This document shows, piece after piece, positions 30,624 through 41,177 of a DNA stretch of 64,000 nt. Source of the stretch: Azolla caroliniana (taxonomy: Eukaryota; Polypodiophyta); contig JBHGNT010000013.1 in assembly GCA_043228905.1 (NCBI GenBank), forward strand, positions 8,060,001 through 8,124,000, given 5' to 3'. How positions within the stretch are numbered: position 1 is the first letter of the stretch; each line of letters begins with the position of its first letter. A model generated the notes under the pieces. It had not been told where the DNA came from. It made no database searches and saw only the letters and a program-made list of their open reading frames with translations. Made by a program: the position numbers and the translations under genes.

Positions 30624-31967
30624 TGGTTCAATTTGTTGGACCAGTGGTGCTTGCCGATTTAACAAGTTATACTCACGCCTTTCCATTGTGTGACTTCTGG
30701 AGTGGCAGAGCAAACATTGGGAACGCATGGTGCATTCCAGCGCCGAATGTTTGGCATTCAGGCATGTCGTACACTGAATTGCTTGCCGGAAACGGAGGTC
30801 CTCTTCCGTTGGTAGTGCTCGCTGAAGGGCGCCCATGGTTAGCCATGAGCTTGAGGTTTCCATTTCCCGAACTCCGTCGATCACTTGATCTATGTTGCTG
30901 GTGTGGAAATCAATAACGGTGCACACTGTACGTAAGGGTTCCCGGAGGGCTGCTAAGAATATGGCCTTTGTTTCTTCCTCCGGTGGTGTCCGGCTGAGCT
31001 GACTGTGGATCCATTGGAACCGGATGACAAACTGTTGAATGTTCTCCGTTGGTTCCTGCCGGATGCTGTAAAATAAGCCTACCATTTCCCGTTGGTCCAT
31101 TTCCTTGTGAAAGAAATGCAAATTTTTTGTCTTTAATGTTTCAAACGTGGGGATGGTGCTGGGATCTTGTGTTCAGTGCCATATGGCGGCCGGTCCCTCA
31201 AAGGTCATGCCGAACTCTACCCTTTTTGAGCGTTCCTCTTCGGTTGCATTTAAGCGTTGAGACACATGGTTCGCCTCGCAAGTCTGCTGAAACGCATGGA
31301 CGTGGGCTTTCGCGTCCGGATCATCCCGGTATCAAGGATATTGGAACGGCATATCGTCGTTTGGTGTCAGTACACGGGCTGGTGGTGTCGGTGGTCGTTC
31401 CTCCTCTTTTGGTGTCAGAGGTTTCTCCCGGTCTTCTGTCGCCGTCAGAGGTCTTTCCTGCTCCTTCTTTGGTGTCGGAGGCTTCTCCTCCTAGACTTCC
31501 GGTGTCAGAGGTCTCTCGTCCTCGACTTCCGGTTCCGGAGTATGGTCAACTTCCGGTATCAGAGTTTCCAGCCCTGTCAATTCTCGTTCCGGTGTCAACA
31601 AGGTATCTGACTCCTCGTCCTCTGGTCCGCCAGGGGTGTCGTTACTGCTGCGGTAGTTCGTCTGCATGTTGTATTCCCCGTCCGAACCCAATTCAAATGC
31701 CGAAAATGCTTCGGATTCGCCTTCCCCCGTTGCCAATGCCTGGAGCAGGGACTCCGCTTCCCGAAGGCTGCTTAGGTTGCTTCCTTCGTCTGGGTAGGCG
31801 TTTTGTGGTAGCCGAAGTGATTCCTTGGTCACTCTTCAGATCACTTTTGAAAATGAGCGATCCACTCTGATTTCTTCTGCCGCTTGCTGGAAAGCCTCTC
31901 GCTTCCTCAGTCGTTCAACAAGTCTCCTTGCTCGCTCTGTAACCGGGTCGTTCGTTGGTCGAGTCAT
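30624..31967 (-). pseudogene. A gag, first piece, cut by B
   Basis: Starts at the ATG 31965-31967 and resembles B gag throughout: EAFSAFELGSDGEYNM, Pro/Thr/Glu repeats (31560-31380), capsid with MDQREMVGLFYSIRQEPTEN and LREPLRTVCTVIDFHTSN, and the Cys-rich region CTTCLNAKHSALEC. Stops occur near 31490, 31330 and 31170. The frame meets B at 30623 after LVQQIEPQ. Confidence 0.85.
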
Positions 31968-32022
31968 CCATTCCTGCCGCTGTTCGCTGCGATTGTGCAG
32001 GAATCGTGGTCGCCAAAAACTG

Positions 32023-32472
32023 TGTTAATCCTTAGGGCCGGACAATGGCCTAACACAAGGTGTCTCCGGAAGACACTTCACCAAAGGGGTGTTACGGCAA
32101 GATAACTCAAGACACAACGATTAATCCGACTTAATTGGCTACTTAGCAATAAGGCATTCACTTAATACACGCGTAAGATATAACAATTAATACAGAACGG
32201 TAATCAATACGTGAAGATATAACAAGAAGCTTATATTAATTCTCCGTTAAAGTTATACATTGTAACCGGGCCTTTATATAGGTCACCGGTGCGGCTTACA
32301 AAAACGGTGCCAACTGGCACCTGTTCGGAACCGGTCTGGATCCGGATCGCCATACCGATTCCGGTCCGTTCGTTCACTACATAATTATAATCTACTTTAC
32401 TTAATTAAAATGTATTCCGAATAACCATCCCTTTCACATTCTGGTCTTCGCTCCTTTGCCGGCCGGGTAACA
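32023..32472 (-). repeat. 5' LTR of A
   Basis: 450 bp, paired with 19992-20441. The internal side on the minus strand reads CAGTTTTTGGCGACCACGATTCC (32022-32000), the likely primer-binding region. Confidence 0.93.
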
Positions 32473-33089
32473 TGACCGTGTGGGATCGGGACTGACAGAT
32501 TGGACAATGTGGCCAGTGAGGGCACTCGAGAACCAGATGGCCTAAGCCCGAATAGGCTATGCATTGGAGGGCTTTTCGGAACTGGTTGTCCTCCTGAGGA
32601 AGAGTGCTTTGCAAAGAGCCCATGGAGAAAGTCGTGGTATGCTATGTCGATCGATGGCAAGGATGTGTGCAATGACTTGCTCGATTGTCTGGTTCGAGAA
32701 ATTGGTGAATGCGAGAGTTGTCTGTAGAGGCTCCCGTAGGCTGGAAATGAAGGTATTCGGAATGTGATGAGCGAAGACATCATCGGCCAGTTGTCGGTAG
32801 AGATCCTGAAACCGGATCGTGAACTAGGCGACCGTCTCGTGAAGTTCTTGGCTCATGGAAAAGAACTGCCGGAGCAGTTCGCACTTCGGAACTTCGCGGT
32901 GAAATAATTCTAGAAACTTTGTTTCGACGTCCTGGAACGTTGTGACCTCCCCCACGTCGAAGCGGGAATACCATCGAGCAACTGGTCCATTGAGGATAGA
33001 GCAAATTCAGCGATTTTGGAGGAGTCGATTTCGGCAGCCGATAATCGCTGCGTCGAGTGGTTGGCCTGCCATGTGGACACGAAAGCACG
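32473..33089 (-). pseudogene. D gag, second piece (capsid), between A and E
   Basis: Minus strand: STWQANHSTQRLSAAEIDSS (33080-33020), capsid helices in broken frames, then the Cys-rich CPHWPHCPICQSRSHTV at 32520-32480 where A is inserted. Matches the capsid of H and B. The start at 33085-33089 is the GCACG duplication made by E. Confidence 0.82.
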
Positions 33090-33562
33090 TGTTATGTACA
33101 CATAACGTTGGTGAGGGTAGGTCACTAATATTTACATTAGTGAAGGGTATGTTCACTATTATTAAAAAGGGGACTAATGATTGGATAGAATGAATGATAT
33201 GTGCATGCACTATCATGATTTAGACAACCAATGAATAGAGAGCCTTTTAGAAAGGCACATCTATTCAAGGGGCCTAGGAAAAGGGTATAAATATGAGGCT
33301 TAGCTACCCTCATAGGAAATCACGTCGGAAGGCTGCTGTCGTAGACACCGGTGGTGCGGGCTAGGCTTTCGTCTCGACGATCGTGTTTATCTCTTCCAAG
33401 GTATTAGTCATCCTAATATCCGGCGGTATGGGACGTCGGTGGTAGGTTGGCTATGTCTAGATCATAGCTCGGGGGTGGTCGGGTGGAACGAGTTCTTCTA
33501 TCCAATCTATTTTCTTCCTTTTTACTTGATTTGGTCTATTGATTAGTAATAGAATCTTAACA
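33090..33562 (+). repeat. 5' LTR of E
   Basis: 473 bp, TGTTATGTACAC ... CTTAACA, with TATA box TATAAATA at 33286-33293. The first 18 bases are a near palindrome around TACA. Confidence 0.96.
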
Positions 33563-33563
33563 G

Positions 33564-33575
33564 TGGTATCAGAGC
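33564..33575 (+). promoter_or_regulatory. Primer-binding site of E (initiator Met tRNA)
   Basis: TGGTATCAGAGC one base after the 5' LTR, the standard plant initiator-Met tRNA primer site. This contrasts with F and G. Confidence 0.92.
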
Positions 33576-35236
33576 TTTTACTAACAATTTTTTTGTTGTT
33601 TTGATGTTTTTTGCGTGTGAGCGAGGGGGATCTAACAAGGCTCGTCATGCTCTTCTCAGGATCAAAACAACACTCTAAACCCGGTATTCTTCTTTTTTGA
33701 TCTCTTCTCTTTTTCTATTATGCGTTCTTTATGGTCGAATCAAATTGGTATTACGTTTTATTCTCTTTCTTTCTACCTCCTACTACGCTACAATTTTACT
33801 TATTATTATGCATCGGGCCGAGCGTGTTTGCACTAATCGCACACGCTCAACTCATGGCCTTTTGCATATTGCGATATATATCCCACTCTCTCCTCTCTTG
33901 AACTCTTACGATAATAATTATTCTTGTGCATTGGGTCGAGCGTGTTTGCTCTAATCGCACACGCTTATCTCATGGCCGTTTTGCATATGATGTTGAGTAT
34001 ACCACTCTTCCCCTCTATTGAGCCATCACTTGGCCGATTCTAAGGGATGATGTGGCCTTGACGAGGTGTATGTTGCCTACCTATGCCACTCTACTCTCTA
34101 TTAAGCCATCAATTGGCCGATTCTATGGGATGTTGTGGCCTTGACAAGGTATATGTAGCTTACATATGCCACTTTCCTCTTTAATTAGCCATTACTTGGC
34201 CGATTCTAGGGATATGTGGTGGTCTTGAGGAGGTGCATGTCAACTACCCTAGGGTTTCGTATCTTAGGGCATGTTTGATTCCATACACCTAATTGTTGAT
34301 TATTCTAATTAAATTTTAATTTCATAAGTATTGTTTCACTTATATGATTTTCTAGTAATTATTATTTACCCGCCCACAATTAACTATCCTTTTTCCACTT
34401 CCTTTTCATGTATAAAGTATTTACATCGTTTATTTTTAATGTAACCTTTACGTGTAGACTATTTTTTTCGTATGGAGTGGCTTGTTGAACGATTTTTTTT
34501 CAACGGGTCATCTAGGTTTAACTCTTATCATCAAGCCTTAGAAAACGAGTAAAACCATATGAGTTCCCTTATTGATGTTTTACTCATGGATTTGAGTATT
34601 ACATCTTTGCGCACAACACCGTCATCACTTGTATCAATTTGTGGCTTATGTCACAATTGTGCAAGTTATAACAATCATATTGGGATGTATATGTGCATAC
34701 CTTGCACTTCCCATTTATTTGTGACATTGTTTTTTTCGTAGGTAACACATGGGTTCTTTTTTTTTTTTACCCTTGTTTTCGACACTACTTAACTCTTATG
34801 AGTAGTGCCTTATTTTATCATTTTATCATCACGTTTGCTTATTGCTCGCAAGACTAGAATATTACTTGTGAGTGCACTTGTTTTTTCACGTAATACACTT
34901 TCTCGACCATATAATACATGATGGGTTGGCATTAATATAAGGCTATCTAGGAAATTTCATTGATGTAAGAACCATGGTTGAGCCTCGGGGAGCCGCCATG
35001 ATTACTCAAGATAGAGATCCGAGAAATACATCTTAGCTATGTTTTCCCCCATGGTTTTTAAAACACCATAGTGTTACCATAGTTATCGGATCTCGAATCA
35101 CATCTCATATGTCTAGAGGGGTAAAGACATGAGATACTTTCTTGGATAAAGTTCTTTCAATCAAAATTTCAAGCATTCATTTTGCTTGTGTATTTTCTGA
35201 ACCTCCTTATTTTATTGCATACCCACAGCGTGCATC
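33576..35236 (+). other. Long untranslated leader of E with tandem repeats
   Basis: About 1.66 kb of T-rich sequence without a credible gene between primer site and gag. It holds an 118-base-period duplication (units starting 33810 and 33928, GAGCGTGTTTG motif) and an 83-base tandem repeat (units starting 34021, 34104 and 34187). Leaders of this kind may hold packaging signals; that is inference. Confidence 0.85.
34021..34250 (+). repeat. 83-bp tandem repeat, nearly three units
   Basis: Each unit opens AGCCATNANTTGGCCGATTCTA and contains GTGGCCTTGACNAGGT. Period 83 bases at 34021, 34104 and 34187, the last incomplete and more diverged. Confidence 0.9.
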
Positions 35237-36646
35237 ATGGAACAAGTTTTGAACGCAGTTGGAACGATCTCTCCAAATGAGACCTCTCAACCCCAATCCG
35301 CATCTCGCACACAAGTTGAGATCAATATTGAGCAATTGCTCACTACTACCTTGAATCAATTGGCCGAAATGAGACAGGCCAATATGGCATTGGAAAAGAA
35401 ATTCCAAGAATTAACTATTGAGTCCAAGAAAGAAGGTGAACCTTCCTTCGTAGTCACGCCTTTCAAGGGAGATAAGAAAGAAAGAACCGAGGAGGCTATT
35501 AGCACTTGGCTTGGTCGTTGGGAGTCTCACTTTGAGCTTCATCCCAAGCCCGATGCAGTAAAAATTGGTTATGTCGGTCGTGAATTAGGTGGCCGAGCTG
35601 CTGCTTGGTGGCGTGGCCTAAGGACCGCAAAAAACTTACCCACAACTTGGGAAGGTTTCGTTGATGTTTTTAAGAAACAATTCTTGCAGCCACCTTCTCA
35701 AACCGAACAAGCGCAACACTTGCTCACATTGTCTAGTAAGCCATTTACCTCTCTCGAGGATTATGTGCATCACGCTCGGACCCAGATCCAAAAATCGGGA
35801 CTTACGGGTGAGAAATGGTTTGTCGCTTGTTTATTGAATGGTATTCCCAATGGGGATTATCATTGGATTGTCCATGACAAGGACCCCACAACTTTCGAGG
35901 AAGCCGTCAACATTGTGCTGCGATACCATAGGACTTCCAAGAAAGACCACAATAAACCTGAGTTCGCCAAAACTCCGAATGTCAAGTTCATTGGGAAACG
36001 TAAGCAATCCAGTGACACTCTTGACCGCGACTCAAAGAAACCGAACCTCTTCTGTGCATATTGCAAGAAGCGGGGCCACACAAAGGATACCTGTCGTCGT
36101 CTTGAGAGGAAGTCAATGAACACCCCTCCTCAAGACAAATCTACGAGTAACACAGGTGAGTCTTTTGATATTGTTGAAGTTCATACCAATCACTTAAGTT
36201 TATGTGAATGCACTTTTCCTTCACATTTACTTGGACCTAATGATTTACTCCGAGCAGTCGGATATATCAATGGAACACAAGCACATTTCTTGTTTGATTC
36301 CGGTAGTTCTCACAATTTTCTTAATGATCACTTTGTGCAGCAAATGGAGCTCCACATAAACGCAAGTGATCATATCTATCAAGTTCACATGGCAAATGGA
36401 AACGTTCAATACATCACTGGCATTGTTTGTCAACTGCCAATTCAAATAGATACTTATTTGGAGAAGCTTGACTTTCATGTTATGAAATTACAATCCGCAG
36501 ATGTCATTTTAGGATATCCTTGGTTTTTTAATAAAAACCCTTCTTTGTCCATTGATTGGGTTAATCACTCAATCACATTTGAACTTAATAATTGTAAACA
36601 TTTTTCAATGTTCCAAACTTCCTTCTCATTCACTTGTGTCTTCTAA
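35237..36646 (+). CDS. E gag-protease polyprotein, 469 residues
   Basis: ATG at 35237. Residues about 60-240 form the capsid (WLGRWESHFELHPKPDAVKI, then AAAWWRGLRTAKNLPTTWEG). A zinc knuckle CAYCKKRGHTKDTC is near residue 275 (36055-36100). The protease has FLFDSGSSHNFLNDHFVQQM near residue 350 (catalytic DSG) and DVILGYPWF. Gag makes the particle and the protease would cleave the polyprotein. The stop at 36644-36646 overlaps the pol frame by about 95 bases. Confidence 0.95.
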   Translation: MEQVLNAVGTISPNETSQPQSASRTQVEINIEQLLTTTLNQLAEMRQANMALEKKFQELTIESKKEGEPSFVVTPFKGDKKERTEEAISTWLGRWESHFELHPKPDAVKIGYVGRELGGRAAAWWRGLRTAKNLPTTWEGFVDVFKKQFLQPPSQTEQAQHLLTLSSKPFTSLEDYVHHARTQIQKSGLTGEKWFVACLLNGIPNGDYHWIVHDKDPTTFEEAVNIVLRYHRTSKKDHNKPEFAKTPNVKFIGKRKQSSDTLDRDSKKPNLFCAYCKKRGHTKDTCRRLERKSMNTPPQDKSTSNTGESFDIVEVHTNHLSLCECTFPSHLLGPNDLLRAVGYINGTQAHFLFDSGSSHNFLNDHFVQQMELHINASDHIYQVHMANGNVQYITGIVCQLPIQIDTYLEKLDFHVMKLQSADVILGYPWFFNKNPSLSIDWVNHSITFELNNCKHFSMFQTSFSFTCVF

Positions 36647-39638
36647 ATCTTTAAGTGAGTATTCTAGTTCATTAATTTATTCGTGTGTAATTGATCCTGC
36701 GGTTCAATTTTATTATTTTAATATTGACGCCACACAATTACCACATTTTGAGCAACGATTACTCGACTCTATTTTAGAGGATTTTCAAGATGTGTTTCCT
36801 ACTGAATTACCGCTTACTTTACCACCTAAACGTAATGTGGACCATCAAATTGAACTCATCCCTGGGGCTGCTCCTGTGAGCATTCCACCTTACCGACTTA
36901 GTCGATTAGAAGAGGATGAGATCGCTAAACAACTTAAGGAATACTTGAGTATGGGCCACATTAGGTATAGTAAATCACCTTGGGGTGCGCCAGTTCTATT
37001 AGTCAAGAAGAAGGAAGGTTCGTGGCGAATGTGTATCAATTATCGCCGTTTGAATAAAATGACAATTAAGAATGCATATCCATTACCTCGTGCCGATGAT
37101 TTGATTGATCGTTTGCACGGGGCTCGATATTTTACGAAAATGGACTTACGAACTGGTTATCATCAGATTCGCATCGCCGAGGATGATATTCCTAAAACCG
37201 CTTTTCGTACGCGCTATGGCCATTATGAGTTTTTAGTCATGCCGTTTGGGTTGACTAATGCTCCAGCCACATTCCAACAAGCGATGAATGATGTTTTCCG
37301 AGATCAACTCGGTGATTTTGTTGTCGTCTTCTTGGATGATATTTTGATATATAGTCGTACCTTGCAAGATCATGTTCAACATGTTCGATTTGTTTTGCGA
37401 AAGTTGCGTGACAACTCTTTCTATGCAAAACATTCAAAATGTGACTTCTTCCAAAAATCTATTGTGTACCTAGGTCATTTAATTACAGAAAATGGCGTTG
37501 AAATTGAACCTTCTCGTATTGAAAAGGTTAAACTTTGGCCCATTCCTCGTAATATTCGTGAACTTAGATCATTCTTAGGGTTTGTTGGATTTTTACGAAA
37601 ATCAATTCGTAACTATTCCAAATTGACTACGCCATTAACTGACCTTTTAAAAGGTCATCCACGTAAGTCTGTCAAACCAATTTCATGGAATGAACAACTT
37701 GACAAATCATTTGAGACACTCAAGGAGCATGTGTGTCAGGCTCCCACTCTTCTATTACCAGACCCTTCTAAGCCTTTCTCAATTGAAACCGATGCTAGTG
37801 ATTATGCTATTGGTGCCGTTCTTTATCAAGGTGGTCACCCTATCGCTTTTGAAAGTAAGAAGCTTGATGCTGCTCAATCTCGGTATTCGGTTCAAGAGAA
37901 AGAGTTGTTTGCGGTGATACACGCACTTAAAACATGGAGGCACTATCTCTATGGAAATAAATTTGTGGTTACAACAGACCATCAATCATTAAAGTATTTT
38001 TGTGACCAGCCCGATCTTGTTGGTCGTAAAGGCCGTTGGGCTGACCTTATGCAAGATTTTGATTTTTCCATACGATATCGCAAGGGTTCTATGAACACCG
38101 TTGCTGATGCTCTTAGTCGCATTAAAGAAGTTAACATGCTTAGCTTCACGGAAATAAAATCTGATCTTTTAGATCACCTTCGAGGGAAATACCTTGATGA
38201 CAGTTATTTCTCAAAATACTGGACGAAAGCCGAATCTGGTTTAGATGCCGATACTAGCACCCTACCCTCGAAGGCGACCTTTCACATTACAAACGGTTTG
38301 CTCTACCGTAGTGGAAAGGTCTGTGTTCCAGATTTACCAAATGTTAAACAGAAAATTTTTCATGAATGTCATGATGTACCATCTGCTGGTCATCCTGGAA
38401 TACAACGCACACTCGTTCTCATCTCGTGTACTTTTTTCTGGCCTAAGATGCGCTCTGACGTGCATAAATACGTAACTCAATGCTTACAATGTCAGATTAA
38501 TAAGTCGGAACGACTTAAAGCTGCTGGTCTTTTACATCCCTTAGATATTCCCAACAATAAATGGGAAAGTATCTCGATGGATTTTATTGTTAGTTTACCT
38601 CGTACACAGAGGGGTCATGATGCCATATGGGTTGTCGTTGACAGGCTAACAAAATTAGCTAGATTTATTCCTACAAAAACCACGGTAACCGCTCAACAGT
38701 TGGCTTATCAATTTGTTGATGAGTTATTTCGTTTTTATGGATTACCGATGGATATTGTTAGTGATCGAGATTCCAAGTTTACTAGTGACTTTTGGACTCA
38801 GGTCTTTAAGAAACTAGAAACTACGTTGAGCATGAGTTCCGCAGATCATCCTCAGTCTGATGGACAAACTGAACGAGTTAATCAAATTATTGAGGACATG
38901 CTTCGAGCTTATGTAGCAAAAACCCCTTCTAAGTGGGAGCAATACCTTCCTATCTTAGAATTTGCCTATAATAGCTCTAAACATACATCCACTGGATATA
39001 GTCCTTTTATGTTGATGTATGGTTTTCAACCACGTGCCCCAGTTGATGTCACGATTCATCGTGATACATTAGACAGTACACGCAATTTTTTGCAAGACAT
39101 GAACCAAATGTTGCATATTGCCAAAGAAAATGTCAAGACAGCTCAAGATCGTGCTCGATTTTATGTTGATCAGGATAGACGTCCTCGTGCATTTACTATT
39201 GGTCAAAAAGTTTTTTTGCGTGTCCCGACTGATTCTACGTCATTATCTACGGGCAAGTGCGCTAAGTTAGCCCCACGATATTGTGGCCCATTTGAAATCC
39301 TTAAGCGAGTTGGGTCATCTGCTTATCACCTTGCCTTACCTCGTAACGTTGGTATTCATCCTGTTTTTCACGTCAGTCGTCTAAAACCATTTTTAGGCTC
39401 TGGTGATAACACCATCACAATCCAAGATCTTGTAACATTAGAGGATTTTTCTTACAAACCTCATGTTCTTGAACGAATTCTTGATTCTTGTACTAAACGT
39501 TTACGTTCTAAAGAGATTCGGCTATTCAAGATCAAATGGATGGATAAACCTATTGATGATGCCACATGGGAACGCGAGCATTCGCTTAAGGCACAATTTC
39601 CTCACTTTATATTGCAAGAGTGCAATCTTTTGAAGTAG
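36552..39638 (+). CDS. E pol: RT, RNase H, integrase, chromodomain
   Basis: About 1,028 codons with no stop, in the +1 frame relative to gag and with no ATG near its start. It must therefore be reached by frameshift, or the shift is a single-base mutation. RT: MCINYRRLNKMTIKNAYPLP and catalytic FLDDILIYS (about residues 255-263). RNase H: PFSIETDASDYAIGAVLYQ. Integrase zinc finger HECHDVPSAGHPG / CLQCQ, core SMDFIVSLP, SDRDSKFTSDFW, HPQSDGQTERVNQ with D, D and E all present. C-terminal chromodomain-like region YKPHVLERILDSC ... DDATWEREHSL, which would steer integration to particular chromatin. Confidence 0.95.
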   Translation: MIGLITQSHLNLIIVNIFQCSKLPSHSLVSSKSLSEYSSSLIYSCVIDPAVQFYYFNIDATQLPHFEQRLLDSILEDFQDVFPTELPLTLPPKRNVDHQIELIPGAAPVSIPPYRLSRLEEDEIAKQLKEYLSMGHIRYSKSPWGAPVLLVKKKEGSWRMCINYRRLNKMTIKNAYPLPRADDLIDRLHGARYFTKMDLRTGYHQIRIAEDDIPKTAFRTRYGHYEFLVMPFGLTNAPATFQQAMNDVFRDQLGDFVVVFLDDILIYSRTLQDHVQHVRFVLRKLRDNSFYAKHSKCDFFQKSIVYLGHLITENGVEIEPSRIEKVKLWPIPRNIRELRSFLGFVGFLRKSIRNYSKLTTPLTDLLKGHPRKSVKPISWNEQLDKSFETLKEHVCQAPTLLLPDPSKPFSIETDASDYAIGAVLYQGGHPIAFESKKLDAAQSRYSVQEKELFAVIHALKTWRHYLYGNKFVVTTDHQSLKYFCDQPDLVGRKGRWADLMQDFDFSIRYRKGSMNTVADALSRIKEVNMLSFTEIKSDLLDHLRGKYLDDSYFSKYWTKAESGLDADTSTLPSKATFHITNGLLYRSGKVCVPDLPNVKQKIFHECHDVPSAGHPGIQRTLVLISCTFFWPKMRSDVHKYVTQCLQCQINKSERLKAAGLLHPLDIPNNKWESISMDFIVSLPRTQRGHDAIWVVVDRLTKLARFIPTKTTVTAQQLAYQFVDELFRFYGLPMDIVSDRDSKFTSDFWTQVFKKLETTLSMSSADHPQSDGQTERVNQIIEDMLRAYVAKTPSKWEQYLPILEFAYNSSKHTSTGYSPFMLMYGFQPRAPVDVTIHRDTLDSTRNFLQDMNQMLHIAKENVKTAQDRARFYVDQDRRPRAFTIGQKVFLRVPTDSTSLSTGKCAKLAPRYCGPFEILKRVGSSAYHLALPRNVGIHPVFHVSRLKPFLGSGDNTITIQDLVTLEDFSYKPHVLERILDSCTKRLRSKEIRLFKIKWMDKPIDDATWEREHSLKAQFPHFILQECNLLK

Positions 39639-39645
39639 GGGAGTA
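39634..39645 (+). promoter_or_regulatory. Polypurine tract of E
   Basis: AGTAGGGGAGTA directly before the 3' LTR, overlapping the end of pol. Confidence 0.88.
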
Positions 39646-40118
39646 TGTTATGTACACATAACGTTGGTGAGGGTAGGTCACTAATATTTACATTAGTGAA
39701 GGGTATGTTCACTATTATTAAAAAGGGGACTAATGATTGGATAGAATGAATGATATGTGCATGCACTATCATGATTTAGACAACCAATGAATAGAGAGCC
39801 TTTTAGAAAGGCACATCTATTCAAGGGGCCTAGGAAAAGGGTATAAATATGAGGCTTAGCTACCCTCATAGGAAATCACGTCGGAAGGCTGCTGTCGTAG
39901 ACACCGGTGGTGCGGGCTAGGCTTTCGTCTCGACGATCGTGTTTATCTCTTCCAAGGTATTAGTCATCCTAATATCCGGCGGTATGGGACGTCAGTGGTA
40001 GGTTGGCTATGTCTAGATCATAGCTCGGGGGTGGTCGGGTGGAACGGGTTCTTCTATCCAATCTATTTTCTTCCTTTTTACTTGATTTGGTCTATTGATT
40101 AGTAATAGACTCTTAACA
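39646..40118 (+). repeat. 3' LTR of E
   Basis: 473 bp. Three differences from the 5' copy were seen: GTCAGTGG for GTCGGTGG, GAACGGG for GAACGAG, and AGACTCTT for AGAATCTT. Confidence 0.96.
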
Positions 40119-40123
40119 GCACG

Positions 40124-40410
40124 GGTGTGTGATTCCTCGTCGGGGCTGTCTGTATATCGTGGGTAAGGGTAAGGCACGGTATCGAGATCCGGGTCTTCAG
40201 GTAAAGTCAGAAAAGGGTTAGGGTCAGGTTGGGTGACCTCTGGAGGGTTTGGCGGGGAGGTCGGTGCGGAATCAACTCGCGACTGGGTATCGAGTGGCAA
40301 TGATTGCAACCAATGAGCCTCCAATAGTTCCTGGAAATTTTTTTAGTGACTACCGAGTCGGAAGTTACTTCAACTGGCTCAGTGCGTCCGACAGGTGGCC
40401 AAGACCACAT
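40124..40410 (-). pseudogene. D gag N-terminus, cut by E
   Basis: Minus strand: an ATG at 40408-40410 opens MWSWPPVGRTEPVEVTSDSV. After a frameshift in an A run near 40345 it reads PNPPEVTQPDPNPFLTLPED and PYPYPRYTDSPDEESHTRA, the same capsid start as H and B, where E is inserted (40119-40123). Confidence 0.82.
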
Positions 40411-40457
40411 GGCGGCTGGGGTTTGCCTCCTATGTAGTTCGATGTGACCTTACAACT

Positions 40458-40475
40458 GTAACCGGGCGTGCCAAA
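40458..40475 (-). promoter_or_regulatory. Primer-binding region of D
   Basis: Minus strand TTTGGCACGCCCGGTTAC, four bases after the end of the 5' LTR. It starts with TGG as expected for pairing with a tRNA CCA end. I cannot name the tRNA. Confidence 0.6.
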
Positions 40476-40478
40476 TTG

Positions 40479-40974
40479 TGTTAACCGTTTTTGGGGAAAC
40501 ACCTTCGATGAGCTTACATGCTATCGGTATCAAGGGATCGTGTTACATGGAAGCCTCTTCTACGCTGAGAAGACGATATGAGAACGAGGAGCGTACACGG
40601 GCTACAACCCGTTAGGCATAGACGTAGCTCGGTTGCAAGTATCGAGGAGAATACACAGATGAAGGAACAGTAAGAGTGAGATTTATATTAAATGAAAAGC
40701 TCACAGGGATTACAGTACACGACGCTCGGCCGGAAACAGGTTGTGCAGGGCTCAGTGCTACGATAGTAATCTTACTAAATAATCCATATCCTCCCCCTTT
40801 TGAGGTATGCATATCTCAGGTTATATAGTTTTCCTCTTCAGATAGAGCCGAGCCATCGGCTGATTGTGAGGGCTAAAAACTCGACTATTTCTAGTTCTAC
40901 CTATTTCCTCACCTACTATTCTACCTACTGGCGAGTTTACATAATGTATTTATATTTCTGGCCTATGGACAACA
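40479..40974 (-). repeat. 5' LTR of D
   Basis: 496 bp, paired with 7920-8414; followed by the TSD TCTAT at 40975-40979. Confidence 0.94.
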
Positions 40975-40979
40975 TCTAT

Positions 40980-41018
40980 CTTTTCTAATCTATTCCAATC
41001 TACTATATAATCTAATAT
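40980..41018 (+). other. Short flank between D and G, probably LTR of J
   Basis: 39 AT-rich bases ending in AATAT, the target duplicated by G. They should join 7919 on the left and 46709 on the right once D and G are removed. Confidence 0.5.
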
Positions 41019-41040
41019 TGTCATGAACACATGACCATTA

Positions 41041-41110
41041 TGGCGTCACCCGGACTTGAACCTCGAACCTTGTAATTCATACTTGAAAACCTCAACCATT
41101 AAGATAGCGT
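41041..41110 (-). other. tRNA-like segment (antisense) in 5' LTR of G
   Basis: The minus strand has an A-box-like TATCTTAATGGTTGAGG with a D-stem-like CTTA/TGAG and a B-box-like GGTTCAAGTCC followed by GGGTGACGCC. The acceptor stem pairs only partly. The copy in the 3' LTR is at 46327-46396. Confidence 0.55.
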
Positions 41111-41177
41111 ATTTGTTATATGAAACAATAAAAGCTACTTCTTGTATTACATTGATTATTGTAAAAACTCTAGATTA

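Larger units (their letters stand above)
19992..32472 (-). mobile_element. A: Athila/Tat-like gypsy inserted in D gag
   Basis: LTRs of 450 bp at 19992-20441 and 32023-32472, roughly 96% alike by eye. The flanks, read on the minus strand, are GGTCA and TGTCG. They look like a duplication of GGTCG with one change on each side, and removing A restores continuity of D's gag. Contents: gag (split by B), protease, RT, RNase H, integrase with its core deleted, third ORF. About 8.7 kb without B. Confidence 0.9.
33090..40118 (+). mobile_element. E: young, nearly intact chromovirus inserted in D gag
   Basis: 7,029 bp with 473-bp LTRs (33090-33562 and 39646-40118) that differ at only three positions by eye, and a perfect TSD GCACG (33085-33089, 40119-40123). 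It has an initiator-Met primer site, a gag-protease ORF, a pol ORF with RT, RNase H, integrase and chromodomain, and a polypurine tract. The only defect seen is that pol is in the +1 frame relative to gag-protease. It is the youngest insertion in the nest. Confidence 0.96.
7920..40974 (-). mobile_element. D: Athila/Tat-like gypsy retrotransposon hosting nested insertions
   Basis: The two LTRs (7920-8414 and 40479-40974) are nearly identical and the element is flanked by TCTAT at 7915-7919 and 40975-40979. Inside are three other complete elements: F (10334-16080), A with B (19992-32472) and E (33090-40118). Without them D is about 7.8 kb. Its gag is in three pieces (40410-40124, 33084-32473, 19991-19186), then protease, truncated reverse transcriptase, an integrase C-terminus and a long third ORF in two pieces. 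Loss of the RT catalytic box, RNase H and the integrase core makes it non-autonomous. Confidence 0.93.

Noticed and set aside
33090-33110. Palindrome at the LTR start of E as a separate inverted-repeat transposon end
   Set aside because: It is part of both LTRs and the target duplication fits the LTR boundary.
41041-41110. Functional tRNA gene in the G LTR
   Set aside because: Boxes A and B are recognisable, but the acceptor and anticodon stems do not pair well, so it is reported only as tRNA-like.
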